Assembly (NCBI RefSeq): GCF_042648405.1
Contig: NZ_JBHRXV010000001.1
Location: forward strand, 186,001-250,000
Reading direction: 5' to 3'
DNA: 64,000 nt
Origin: Sphingoaurantiacus capsulatus
GTDB lineage: Bacteria > Pseudomonadota > Alphaproteobacteria > Sphingomonadales > Sphingomonadaceae
Every line of letters begins with the position of its first letter. Position 1 is the stretch's first letter. The notes below the pieces were generated by a model. That model ran no database searches. It saw only the letters and a program-made list of their open reading frames with translations, and had not been told where the DNA came from. Shown here one piece after another: positions 23,774 through 32,776 of the stretch. Made by a program: the position numbers and the translations under genes.

Positions 23774-24700
23774 ATGCTCCGCCCGCTCCTCCTCGCCGCC
23801 CTTCTGTGCGGCGCCGCCACGCCGCTTGCCGCGCAGCCGAAGCCCGGCGGCAAGCGCACCGGGTCGGTCGAGGTCACCGTGAGCTACAGCGGTGCGGGCG
23901 GCTGGGAGCGGGCGCCGCAGTCGCAGAAGCATCAGTACAACCGCAGCTTCACCTACCGCGCGCCGCTGGTCGGCTATTACAACGGCGCGAGCGGCTGGAA
24001 GGAGATCGACAGCAAGCTGCCGCCGGTCATCGAAGGGCCGATCCCCGAAAGCAGGATGACCTCGGCCGATGTCGCCGACCTCACCGCCTCGGTCGAGGCC
24101 GCCGAGGCGCGCTGCGGCGAGGACGAGGCCTGCCTGATGGCGGCGCTGATGCCGAAGGCGCAGTCGCTGAAGGCGGCGGGCAAGCTCGAGGTGCCGAAGG
24201 TCATGCCCAAGGGCAACGCGCCCGACTTCACCCGCTTCGTGATCTTCAGCCCCGATTGCGCGACAGCGACCGCGTCGCTGACCGTCGCCGACAAGCACCA
24301 GGACGTGATGATCGAGGCGAGCGAGGGCAATTCCGGGCTGCGGCGGCGCGACTATACCGTCGGCGGCACCAGGACGGTGCGCGGGGAATCGATGGCGCAT
24401 TGCCGGATGAACGCCGCGCTCGATACCAAGACCGGCAAGATCAGCGTTCATGTGCCGATCGACGTGCGGATGGATGCCACCGCGTCGGACAACCCCAAGG
24501 ACAAATGGCCGATCGACTTCGCCGGCACCGGCGGCACTGCGGCGCTGCGCCAGCGGCTGGAGGCGAAGCTGCGCTGGCTGGAAGTGCCGGCCGGCAAGAC
24601 CGCGAGCGGGCGGCGCGTGCTGGAGAATGTCAACGAAGCGACCGGCGAGGCGACGCCGATCCGCGCGACGGTGGAGTGGAAGATCAGCATCGACGGGTGA
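23774..24700 (+). CDS. Secreted protein of unknown function, 308 residues
   Basis: MLRPLLLAALLCGAATPLAA is a signal peptide. The mature part begins with a beta segment (SVEVTVSYSGAGGWERAPQSQKHQYNRSFTYRAPLVG), contains a Cys pair (ARCGEDEACLMAAL), another pair (FSPDCATATASL, MAHCRMNAALD) and ends in GEATPIRATVEWKISIDG. No family recognised; it resembles secreted sphingomonad proteins of unknown role. ATG 23774 opens directly on the signal peptide. Monocistronic. Confidence 0.7.
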   Translation: MLRPLLLAALLCGAATPLAAQPKPGGKRTGSVEVTVSYSGAGGWERAPQSQKHQYNRSFTYRAPLVGYYNGASGWKEIDSKLPPVIEGPIPESRMTSADVADLTASVEAAEARCGEDEACLMAALMPKAQSLKAAGKLEVPKVMPKGNAPDFTRFVIFSPDCATATASLTVADKHQDVMIEASEGNSGLRRRDYTVGGTRTVRGESMAHCRMNAALDTKTGKISVHVPIDVRMDATASDNPKDKWPIDFAGTGGTAALRQRLEAKLRWLEVPAGKTASGRRVLENVNEATGEATPIRATVEWKISIDG

Positions 24701-24745
24701 AATCCAGGGGCTAGGAGGTAAGCCGCACTCCTCCCAACCCCATTC

Positions 24746-24816
24746 CGTCATACCGGCGGAAGCCGGTATCCAGACCGGCCGCCTGACTGGATACCGGCTT
24801 TCGCCGGTATGACGAT
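24746..24816. repeat. Inverted pair of palindromic repeats (ACCGGC/GCCGGT arms)
   Basis: GTCATACCGGCGGAAGCCGG and inverted ATACCGGCTTTCGCCGGTAT. The arms differ from other copies by paired changes that keep the stem. Confidence 0.85.
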
Positions 24817-24915
24817 GGTGGGCGTTGAGCGAGCTGGGCGAGCCCGAAGGGAGAGGGGTGGTTCGCTCGCGGGCGCCGTGCCAATTTCGCTGACCGATCA
24901 CGCGAAAGGACCCCG

Positions 24916-25376
24916 ATGCGCCTGCTCCCCCTCGCCGCCCTGCTCCTCGCGGCGCCCACCCTCGCGCAGAGGCCCCCGCCGCCGATGCAGCAACGGTCGC
25001 CGCCATCGCGGCGGTGGCGAGTGACTATGTCGACGGGCAGCTCGAGGGCGATGCGGCGCGGGTCGAGCGGGCGCTGCATCCCGATCTGGCGAAGCGCGCG
25101 GTGGTCGGCACCGGCGCGCCGACCGCACGCGAGGTGTTTCCGCTGCGCCGCATGTCCGCCGAGGAGCTGATCGAGCTGACCAAGCAGGGCGTGCTGAAGA
25201 CGCCGCGCGAGAAGTGGGACCGGTCGGTGGAGGTGCTCGACGTGGCGGGCACGGCGGCGGTGGCGCGGGTCGAGACGCCGTGGTTCATCGACTATTTCCA
25301 CCTCGGCCGCTTCGGCGACCGCTGGCTGATCGTCAACGCGCTCTGGTACCCGAAGCCGCGGGTGGCGGCGAAGTAG
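24916..25376 (+). pseudogene. Secreted lumazine-binding/NTF2-like protein with a frameshift
   Basis: A signal peptide (MRLLPLAALLLAAPTLAQ) opens at ATG 24916, but the mature domain lies in another frame. In that frame the sequence reads EAPAADAATVAAIAAVASDY from about 24969 and runs to the stop at 25374-25376 (VDGQLEGDAARVERALHPDL, WFIDYFHLGRFGDRWLIVNALWYPKP), a Lumazine_bd_2/NTF2-like fold. A single-base change near 24961-24970, at the cleavage site, would rejoin them. No alternative start exists upstream in the second frame. Either a sequencing error or a recent mutation; a downstream GTG at 25014 could only give a cytoplasmic form. Confidence 0.7.
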
Positions 25377-25383
25377 CGCTGGA

Positions 25384-25503
25384 GCCCCTCTCCCTGGAGG
25401 GGAGAGGGGTTGGGGAGAGGGTGGTCGGAGGGCGCGCTACGCCTGAGACCACCCTCACCCCGCTCGCTGCCGCGAGTCGCCCTCTCCCCTCAAGGGAGAG
25501 GGG
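25384..25503. repeat. 120-bp palindromic repeat, left copy
   Basis: Begins GCCCCTCTCCCTGGAGGGGA and ends with CTCTCCCCTCAAGGGAGAGG; the outer ends are complementary. An almost identical copy lies in the same direction at 26543-26663, bracketing the broken AraC/SDR pair. Confidence 0.88.
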
Positions 25504-25506
25504 AGA

Positions 25507-26235
25507 TTACGCCGCCATCGCCAGCAACCCGCTGTCCCGCAGCCGCGCCACATCCCGCGCCGGCGGCGCGCCGAACGTGCGGCGGTAGTCCCGGCTGAAC
25601 TGCGAGGGGCTGTCATACCCGACGCGAAAGCCCGCGCTGGCGGCATCGAGGCTGTCCGCCACCATCAGCCGCCGCGCCTCCTGCAGCCGTAGCTGGGTGC
25701 GATATTGCAGCGGGCTCATCGCCGTCGTTGCCTTGAAATGCTCGTGGAATGTCGAGGCGCTCATCCCCGCTTCCGCCGCCAGCGCCTCGACGCTGCACGG
25801 GCCGGCGTAATGGTCCTTCAGCCAGGCGATGGCGCGGCTGATCCGCGACAGGCGGGTGTCGGCGCCGGCGATGTGGCGCATCATCTCGGCCTGTTCGCCG
25901 GTGAGCAGCCGGTAGAGGATCTCGCGCTCGGCGAGCGGCGCCAGCACGCGCGCGTCGGCCGGTGAATCGAGCAGGCGCAGCAGCCGCGCCACCGCGTCGA
26001 GCAGGCCGGGTTCGATCGTCGAAACGCCGATCGCCGGCGGCGTGCCGGGGCGCGGCGCGGGCGCCTCGGGCCGGTCGAGCATCAGCTCGCCGAGCGCCGC
26101 CACGTCGATCTCGACCGCGACGCAGAGATACGGCCGCTCGGGGCTCGCCTCGATCACCGAGCCGATCAGCGGCAGGTCGAGCGACACCACGAGGAACTTC
26201 GAGGCGTCATAATCAAACGCCCGATCGGCGCCCAT
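25507..26235 (-). pseudogene. AraC-family regulator lacking its N-terminus
   Basis: The C-terminal double helix-turn-helix is intact (CSVEALAAEAGMSASTFHEHFKATTAMSPLQYRTQLRLQEARRLM, DAASAGFRVGYDSPSQFSRDYRRTFGAPPARDV), as is most of the AraC_N (PF06719) sensor domain from FDYDASKFLVVSLDLPLIGSVIEASPERPYL. Relatives have some 55-65 more residues before FDYDAS. Here only six residues (from ATG 26235) precede it and the DNA then runs straight into a truncated SDR gene on the other strand. Probably non-functional as a sensor though DNA binding could survive. Confidence 0.75.
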
Positions 26236-26535
26236 GCGGTGTGGCAGACCTGCGCGGTCTATTGCGCGACAAAATATGCGGTGTGGGCGATCACCGACGG
26301 GCTGCGGCAGGAGCACAGCGACATCCGCGCCACGGTGATCTCGCCGGGCGTCGTCGAAAGCGAACTGGCCTCGACGATCACCGATCCGGGCGCGGCGGCG
26401 ATGATGAAGGACTTCCGCGCCATCGCGCTGAAGCCCGACGCCATCGCCCGCGCCATCCGCTTCGCGGTCGAGCAGCCGGCGGATGTGGATGTGAACGAGA
26501 TCATCGTCCGCCCGACCGCCAGCACGGGGATGTGA
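26227..26535 (+). pseudogene. Short-chain dehydrogenase (SDR) fragment, C-terminal third
   Basis: Reads GAHAVWQTCAVYCATKYAVW then AITDGLRQEH, the YxxxK active site (Y-C-A-T-K) and following helix of a classical SDR, then VISPGVVESELASTITDPG and the usual C-terminal helices. The first 140 or so residues, with the TGxxxGxG NAD(P) site and catalytic Ser, are missing. The break coincides with the missing start of the divergent AraC gene, so one deletion seems to have removed both starts and the shared promoter. Confidence 0.8.
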
Positions 26536-26542
26536 GCTTCAA

Positions 26543-26663
26543 GCCCCTCTCCCTGGAGGGGAGAGGGGTTGGGGAGAGGGTGGTCGGAAGGCGGGCTCCG
26601 TCCTGAGACCACCCTCACCCCGCTCGCTGCCGCGAGTCGCCCTCTCCCCTCCAGGGAGAGGGG
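26543..26663. repeat. 120-bp palindromic repeat, right copy
   Basis: Differs from the copy at 25384 at only about ten positions, mostly in the middle (GGAAGGCGGGCTCCGTCC instead of GGAGGGCGCGCTACGCC). Same orientation, 1.16 kb apart, so homologous recombination between the two would delete everything between. Confidence 0.88.
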
Positions 26664-26735
26664 CTCGCGTTTTGTCAGCCGGCCAGTTGCGCGACGATGT
26701 CTTGCCATCGTCACCCCACCCGTGTTGCATGCGCC

Positions 26736-27743
<1,008 letters not shown>

Positions 27744-27792
27744 AGTCGGCAGCTTTTACAAACGCCGTTCCCGCGCCCGCTTAACCCGCGCC

Positions 27793-27822
27793 AGAAACGG
27801 CGGAAATCCGCCATTTCCGGCC
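27793..27822 (+). promoter_or_regulatory. Activator-site candidate: GGCGGAAATCCGCC palindrome
   Basis: GGCGGAAATCCGCC at 27799-27812 with imperfect outer arms (AGAAAC before, ATTTCCGG after). Ends 14 nt before the -24 GG of the sigma-54 box. The same 14-mer at the same spacing stands before the third PEP-CTERM gene at 36022. Confidence 0.55.
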
Positions 27823-27825
27823 CTT

Positions 27826-27840
27826 CGGCGCGGCCCTTGC
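27826..27840 (+). promoter_or_regulatory. Sigma-54-type promoter of the second PEP-CTERM gene
   Basis: CGGCGCGGCCCTTGC: GG at 27827-27828 and GC at 27839-27840, 10 nt apart, with the CTTGCT -12 form, 47 nt before ATG 27887. Confidence 0.6.
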
Positions 27841-27886
27841 TTATAGCTCCGAAACGGCGCCAATCGGCGCCCGGAGGGGTCCGTTC

Positions 27887-28582
27887 ATGAAATCGCTTTC
27901 GATCGCCGCCGCGGCGATGCTCGCCGTGCTGCCGCTGGCCGCGCCGGCGCAGGCCGCGGTCATCTTCACCGACAATTTCAACAGCTACGCCAACGGCGGC
28001 GCGACCAGCGCGCAGGCCGGCACCGGGCTGACCGTGCAGGCGTTCGGCGATCTGGCGGGCTGGACGAAGTCGGGCGTAAACTCGCTTCACGCCGTCAACC
28101 GCAACGGCGCCAGCGACTGGGGGCTGATGCTGTTCGGCTCGCACAACGCCTCGCCGGGCAACGCCATCCTGATGAACAGCGCCATTGCGGCCAACAGCCT
28201 GGGCGTCAACTACAGCGTCGATTTCGAAGGCGCCGCCGCGAGCTACAACAATGGCGCGCAGGGCAACCAGAACGGCGACGTGCTGCTGTTCGAAATGCTG
28301 AACGGCGTCAACGCCGTCGTTGCTTCCTATGTGTACGATCCGGCCAACTGGACCGGCGCGGCGAACAACCCGTTCACCGCGGGTGGGTTCAGCTATGTCG
28401 GTAACGGCACCGGCGACGTGCGGCTGCGCATCATCGCGCAGTCGGCACCGGGCCGCTTCGGCGGCGCCATCGACAATCTGTCGATTTCGGGCGAGGACCC
28501 GGCGCCGGTCTCGGAGCCGGCGATGCTCGCGCTGTTCGGCCTCGGCGCCCTCGGGCTCGGCCTGCGCCGCCGCCGGAAGTAA
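27887..28582 (+). CDS. PEP-CTERM sorting-signal protein, 231 residues
   Basis: Signal peptide MKSLSIAAAAMLAVLPLAAP AQA, then a secreted domain rich in Asn, Gly and Ala (TDNFNSYANGGATSAQAGTG, VNYSVDFEGAAASYNNGAQG, VRLRIIAQSAPGRFGGAIDNLSISG) like concanavalin/lectin-type beta sandwiches. The tail SEPAMLALFGLGALGLGLRR and further basic residues is the PEP-CTERM signal for exosortase processing. GGAGGGG lies 8 nt before the ATG. Ends at a strong terminator hairpin. Confidence 0.88.
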   Translation: MKSLSIAAAAMLAVLPLAAPAQAAVIFTDNFNSYANGGATSAQAGTGLTVQAFGDLAGWTKSGVNSLHAVNRNGASDWGLMLFGSHNASPGNAILMNSAIAANSLGVNYSVDFEGAAASYNNGAQGNQNGDVLLFEMLNGVNAVVASYVYDPANWTGAANNPFTAGGFSYVGNGTGDVRLRIIAQSAPGRFGGAIDNLSISGEDPAPVSEPAMLALFGLGALGLGLRRRRK

Positions 28583-28604
28583 AGCTTCCGCACCAAGACG
28601 ACCG

Positions 28605-28640
28605 AAGGGCCGGCACCGCGAGGCGCCGGCCCTTTCGTTT
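28605..28640 (+). terminator. Rho-independent terminator after the second PEP-CTERM gene
   Basis: AAGGGCCGGC (28605-28614) pairs perfectly with GCCGGCCCTT (28625-28634) around a 10-nt loop, followed by TCGTTT. Could also serve the convergent DoxX gene. Confidence 0.75.
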
Positions 28641-28645
28641 GCGCG

Positions 28646-29032
28646 CTATCGAAGGATCGGAAACACCGCGCGCAACCTCGGCTCGCGCAGCCACAGGCCG
28701 CCCCACATGAACAGGCCGAGATAGACGCTGAACAGGATGTGGCTGAACAGCGGCATGTCGGCGCGGATCTGCGTCGCCATCGCGCCGCCGAGCAGTGCCA
28801 TCGTCAGCACCGCGCCGAAGATGGCGGTGCGCGGGATCAGGTAGAGGATCACGCAGGTCAGCTCCACGAGCCCGATCGCGAAGGCATAGCCGGCGGGCCA
28901 TCCGAGCTGCGCCATCGTCTGCTCGGCGACCGGCATGCGCGTCAGCTTGGGCGTCACCGACGCGCCGAGCATGAACAGCGCATAGAGGCCGCTCAGCACG
29001 CGCCCCGTCCACAGCATCGCCGGTGTCGTCAT
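28646..29032 (-). CDS. DoxX-family membrane protein
   Basis: 128 residues with four membrane helices (WTGRVLSGLYALFMLGASV, WPAGYAFAIGLVELTCVILYLI, AIFGAVLTMALLGGAMATQIR, FSHILFSVYLGLFMWGGLWL), the compact DoxX/DUF4870-like layout. Family members take part in redox or membrane functions that are mostly undefined. Lies 57 nt downstream of a serine hydrolase gene on the same strand, so possibly co-transcribed. Confidence 0.85.
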   Translation of the reverse strand: MTTPAMLWTGRVLSGLYALFMLGASVTPKLTRMPVAEQTMAQLGWPAGYAFAIGLVELTCVILYLIPRTAIFGAVLTMALLGGAMATQIRADMPLFSHILFSVYLGLFMWGGLWLREPRLRAVFPILR

Positions 29033-29089
29033 CGCTCGCGCTCCCCTTCGGTTTCAGGGGAGTAGAGCAAGGCGCGCGCGGGCTGTCGA

Positions 29090-30376
29090 CTACCTGCTGT
29101 TTCCAGCGGGCGGCGGCGCCGGCGGCAGCTTCGAACCCGGCACCTCCAGCCAGTCGGTCGGCGGCAGGCCGTAGAGGTGGTCGAAGAACTCGAGTTGCAG
29201 GCGCGAGCCGCGGCCCCAGTTGCTGTTCCACAGCATGACGATGCCGCTCTGGTCCTTCGGGTCGAACAACATCAGCGAGCCATAGCCGTCGACGAAGCCG
29301 CGGTGGCCGACGAGGTGGTGGCCCTGATAGGTGAAGCTGCGCCAGCCGAGGCCGTAGTGCGCATCCTTCAGCGCCTTGTCCATGTCGCTGCGCCGGCCGT
29401 GCGGCGGGGTGTAGATGCGCGGGCGGTGCAGGGTTTCGAGCGCCGCGGGCGAGAGGACGGCGGGCGCCGCGCCCATCTGCGCGCGCATCCATTTGACGAG
29501 ATCGCGGATCGAGGAATTGACCCCGCCGGCCGCCGGCACGCCATAATAAATGTCGTTCACCGAGGTGATCTCGCGCGCCATCCGGTGCGGCCGCGCCCAG
29601 CTTTTGGCGGTCTCAAGGCCGTGGCGGTCGACGCTGGCGCTGGTCATGCCGAGCGGGGCGAACAGCCGGTCATGCGCGACGGTCGCGTAGCGCTGCGCGG
29701 TCAGCCCCTCGATCACCTCGGTCGCGGCATCGAAGCTGATGTTCTGATACTGGTAGCAGGTCGACGGCGGGCAATAGGCGGGCAGGGTGCCGAGTTCGCG
29801 GCGGATCTGCTTCGGGTCCTCGCCGCGTTCCAGCCGGTCGTCCCAGGCGTTCTTCACGATGCCGACGCGGTGCGACAGCACGTCGGCGATGCTGAGCTTC
29901 GCCGACTTGCCGGGGAGCGTCAGCGTCGTGCCCATCGAGGCGATCGGCGCGTCGAGCGACAGCCGGCCTTCTTCGGCCAGCTTCACCACCAGCGATGAGG
30001 CCACGCCTTTCGATACCGACCCCCAGCGGAACACCGTGTCGGGCGTCACCGCCTCGCCCGACCCGGCGAGCACCTCGCCATAGCCGCGCACGAACCGCAC
30101 CTTGCCCTTTTCCACGGTGCCGATGGCGAAGCCGACCATGTCCGGCTGCAGCATCAACAGGCGGATGCGCGCGTCGAGGCGGGCATAGTCGACCGCCGTC
30201 GGGCCGGGCTCGGGATCGGCAGACAGGCCGACCGGCTTGCGGATGGCGGGGACGCCGTCGGTAAGCGTCGGCGAGCGTTGCAGTGCGGCGTAGATCAGCG
30301 CGGCGACGGCAATCAGCGCAAGCGCGACCGCCGAGCCGAACACCAGCCATTTGCCGCGACCCAGCCCCTTTCGCAT
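29090..30376 (-). CDS. Serine hydrolase, beta-lactamase/class C PBP fold
   Basis: 428 residues from ATG 30376, which has GGGAG 6 nt before it; a TTG at 30382 is less likely. One N-terminal membrane anchor (LVFGSAVALALIAVAALIYAAL). Active-site motifs: FRWGSVSKGVASSLVVKLAE (SxxK), YQYQNISFDAATEVIEGLT (YxN) and HRGFVDGYGSLMLF (HxG). The enzyme should face the periplasm. Third beta-lactamase-fold protein in the window; substrate undefined (esterase, D-aminopeptidase or cell-wall amidase are all known in the family). Confidence 0.88.
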   Translation of the reverse strand: MRKGLGRGKWLVFGSAVALALIAVAALIYAALQRSPTLTDGVPAIRKPVGLSADPEPGPTAVDYARLDARIRLLMLQPDMVGFAIGTVEKGKVRFVRGYGEVLAGSGEAVTPDTVFRWGSVSKGVASSLVVKLAEEGRLSLDAPIASMGTTLTLPGKSAKLSIADVLSHRVGIVKNAWDDRLERGEDPKQIRRELGTLPAYCPPSTCYQYQNISFDAATEVIEGLTAQRYATVAHDRLFAPLGMTSASVDRHGLETAKSWARPHRMAREITSVNDIYYGVPAAGGVNSSIRDLVKWMRAQMGAAPAVLSPAALETLHRPRIYTPPHGRRSDMDKALKDAHYGLGWRSFTYQGHHLVGHRGFVDGYGSLMLFDPKDQSGIVMLWNSNWGRGSRLQLEFFDHLYGLPPTDWLEVPGSKLPPAPPPAGNSR

Positions 30377-30442
30377 CCGCAACTCCCGATCGATTTCGCG
30401 GCGGACCCTAGGCGCTCCGGCGGGCGACTGCCAAGCGCGGCG

Positions 30443-31333
30443 TCAGGCCGCGCGGTCGGGGCGGATCGCCAGCCAGGCGGCGGCGAGCAGGATCGCCATG
30501 CCGACCAGCGCGGTGGTGGTCACTTCCTCGCCGAACGCGAGATGGCCGACGAGCACGGCGATTACCGACGACGGGAAGGCGAAGGTGCCCGAGCGCGACG
30601 AGCCCCAGACGCGCAGCAGGTGCATGTAGATGGTGTAGCCGGCGAGCGAGCCGCCGATCACCAGGAACAGCCAGCCGGCGATGGCCGGCAGCGGCCACGG
30701 CGTCGTCAGCATCGCCACCGCGCGCGGCTCCCACAGCAGCGAGATCAGCAGGAGGAGTCCGCCGCCGACCAGCATGGTGAAGGCGGCGAGCCAGGTGGAG
30801 GTGTAGCGCGCCATCAGCGGCCGCGAGAGCACCGCGCCCCAGCCGTAGACGATCGCGGCGCCCGACACCGCCGCCATGCCGGCGATGCCCATGCCGCCCG
30901 AGAAGGTCGCCGCGGGCGCGAACAGGATGAGGATGCCGACGACGCCAAGCGCGATCGAGCCGGCGCGCACCAGGTCGAACGTCTCGTCGCCGAGCAGCAG
31001 CGCGAAGGCGAGCAGCGCCACCGGCGTCAGCGACATCTCCAGCACCCCGGCGAGCCCCGACGACACATATTGCAGGCCCCAGAACAGCAGGCCGTAGCAG
31101 GCGGTCATCAGCAGGATCGACACGACGAGCAGGCGCGGCAGGTCGGCGCGTGCGGGAAGCGCGAACTGCCGTCGCGCCGCGAGGAAGCCGCCGAGCACCA
31201 GTCCCGCCACCACGAAGCGCGTCGCGCCGAACAGCAACGGCGGCACCGCCGCGACGCCGACCTTGGCGGCGATCCAGGTCGTCCCCCAGATGGCGCAGAG
31301 CAGCAGGTAAAGCGCGACCTCGCGCGATCTCAT
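30443..31333 (-). CDS. EamA/DMT-family transporter
   Basis: 296 residues with ten membrane helices in two EamA repeats (LYLLLCAIWGTTWIAAKVGV at the start; AGMAAVSGAAIVYGWGAVLS opens the second). The GTTWIAAK and LGDE motifs are those of drug/metabolite transporters, which export amino acids, sugars or metabolites. Substrate unknown. Small gap (25 nt) to the next gene on the same strand. Confidence 0.9.
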   Translation of the reverse strand: MRSREVALYLLLCAIWGTTWIAAKVGVAAVPPLLFGATRFVVAGLVLGGFLAARRQFALPARADLPRLLVVSILLMTACYGLLFWGLQYVSSGLAGVLEMSLTPVALLAFALLLGDETFDLVRAGSIALGVVGILILFAPAATFSGGMGIAGMAAVSGAAIVYGWGAVLSRPLMARYTSTWLAAFTMLVGGGLLLLISLLWEPRAVAMLTTPWPLPAIAGWLFLVIGGSLAGYTIYMHLLRVWGSSRSGTFAFPSSVIAVLVGHLAFGEEVTTTALVGMAILLAAAWLAIRPDRAA

Positions 31334-31357
31334 GCCGAGGCTCCGCGACGGAAGCGA

Positions 31358-31789
31358 CTAGAAGGTGACGTGCACCGCCGGTGCGCTGCGCTTGGCTTCG
31401 CCATGATAGACGGCTTCGATGTTATTGCCGTCAGGATCAAGCAGGAAGGCGCCATAATAGCCGGGGTGATATTTGGTGCGCTCGCCCGGCGCGCCATTGT
31501 CCTTGCCGCCGGCGGCGAGGCCGGCCTTGTGGAAGGCGTCGACCATCGCGCGGTCGGCGGCCTGGAAGGCGAGGTGATGGCGGCCGGTGAGCTTGCCCGC
31601 CGCCGCCTCGCTGTCGGGCGTCGAGATATAGAGTTCGTCCGCCCAGATATGGTCGTCGCCCTCGCCGCCGAGCGGCACGCCGATCACCTCGAACACCGCC
31701 TTGTAGAATGTCCGGCTCGCCTCGATGTCGGCGACCACCAACTGGATGTGGTCGATCAGCCGGCCGCGGTACAATTCCATCGTCTCCAT
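31358..31789 (-). CDS. VOC-family (glyoxalase-like) protein
   Basis: 143 residues from ATG 31789; an ATG at 31780 is the alternative. Single VOC module pair: LIDHIQLVVADIEASRTFYKAVFEVIGV, then GRHHLAFQAADRAMVDAFHKAGL and GYYGAFLLDPDGNNIEAVYHG with a metal-type Glu near the end. Resembles glyoxalase/bleomycin-resistance proteins of unknown substrate. Its gene lies 24 nt upstream of the EamA gene, so likely an operon. Confidence 0.85.
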   Translation of the reverse strand: METMELYRGRLIDHIQLVVADIEASRTFYKAVFEVIGVPLGGEGDDHIWADELYISTPDSEAAAGKLTGRHHLAFQAADRAMVDAFHKAGLAAGGKDNGAPGERTKYHPGYYGAFLLDPDGNNIEAVYHGEAKRSAPAVHVTF

Positions 31790-31928
31790 GAGGCTCGCTC
31801 CTATGCGTGTGCCAACCTCAACGAAAGCGGTGCGGCCAGGTTTCGTTACCGCGGCGCTAAAGGTCTTTCCGAACCGGTCGTTGTTGAGCCCGTAACGAGT
31901 TTCACATCGCACCCCGAAGGATCAGATC

Positions 31929-32753
31929 ATGACCGTCATCAACACCAACACCGCTGCGCTGCGGGCCCAGAACGGCAGCCGCGTCGCGAACAAGGAACTC
32001 GGCACGGCGATGGAGCGCCTGTCGACCGGCAAGCGCATCAACTCGGCGAAGGACGACGCCGCCGGCCTCGCCATCGCCTCGTCGATGACCTCGCAGATCC
32101 GTGGCATGAGCCAGGCGATCCGCAACTCGAACGACGGCATCTCGCTGGCGCAGACCGCCGAAGGCGCGCTCGGCGAAGTGTCGAACATGCTGCAGCGGGT
32201 CCGCGAGCTGGCCGTCCAGTCGTCGTCGGGCACCTACAGCACCACCGACCGCGCCAACCTCGACGCCGAGGTCGACGAGCTCCGCCTGCAGATCGACGAC
32301 GTGCTGACCAACACCAAGTTCAACGGCGTCACTTTGTTCTCGAAGGTTGGCGGCACCGACGTCACCGTCGATGTGCAGACCGGCGCGGCCACGGCGGACA
32401 AGGTTACGCTGACCGTCAAGGGTATCAGCGCCACCAACCTCACCAACACCGGTTTCGACGTGAACACGGCCGCCCTTGCCGGCACGACGATCACCAACGT
32501 CGACGCCATCCTGACGGCGGTGAACACGACCCGCGCCACGCTCGGCGCCGGCCAGAGCCGTCTTGAATCGGTGGTCAACAACCTGACCAACAATGTCACC
32601 AACCTGTCCGACGCCCGCTCGCGGATCGAGGACGCCGACTTCTCGTCGGAGACGACGAAGCTGGCGAAGGCGCAGGTGCTCAGCCAGGCCTCGACGGCGA
32701 TGCTCGCCCAGGCCAACCAGAGCGCCCAGGGCGTGATGAGCCTGCTCCGCTAA
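31929..32753 (+). CDS. fliC: Flagellin
   Basis: 274 residues. The conserved ends are complete: MTVINTNTAALRAQNGSRVANKELGTAMERLSTGKRINSAKDDAAGLAIA at the start and SRIEDADFSSETTKLAKAQVLSQASTAMLAQANQSAQGVMSLLR at the end, which form the D0/D1 helices of the filament. The variable middle is short (about 100 residues), usual for alphaproteobacteria. It is exported by the flagellar type III system. No other flagellar gene is in the window. GAAGGA precedes the ATG; no convincing sigma-28 box was seen. A strong terminator follows. Confidence 0.96.
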   Translation: MTVINTNTAALRAQNGSRVANKELGTAMERLSTGKRINSAKDDAAGLAIASSMTSQIRGMSQAIRNSNDGISLAQTAEGALGEVSNMLQRVRELAVQSSSGTYSTTDRANLDAEVDELRLQIDDVLTNTKFNGVTLFSKVGGTDVTVDVQTGAATADKVTLTVKGISATNLTNTGFDVNTAALAGTTITNVDAILTAVNTTRATLGAGQSRLESVVNNLTNNVTNLSDARSRIEDADFSSETTKLAKAQVLSQASTAMLAQANQSAQGVMSLLR

Positions 32754-32776
32754 ACCCGGCGGTCAGCTCCCACTTT

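Noticed and set aside
31835..31880. Sigma-28 or sigma-54 promoter before flagellin
   Set aside because: TAAAGGTC lacks a GCCGATAA partner, and the GG-N10-GC at 31835 lacks TGGCAC and TTGC. Too weak to claim.
30278..32566. 762-residue plus-strand frame
   Set aside because: It crosses three real genes and the flagellin start in other frames, and its composition is that of an antisense shadow.
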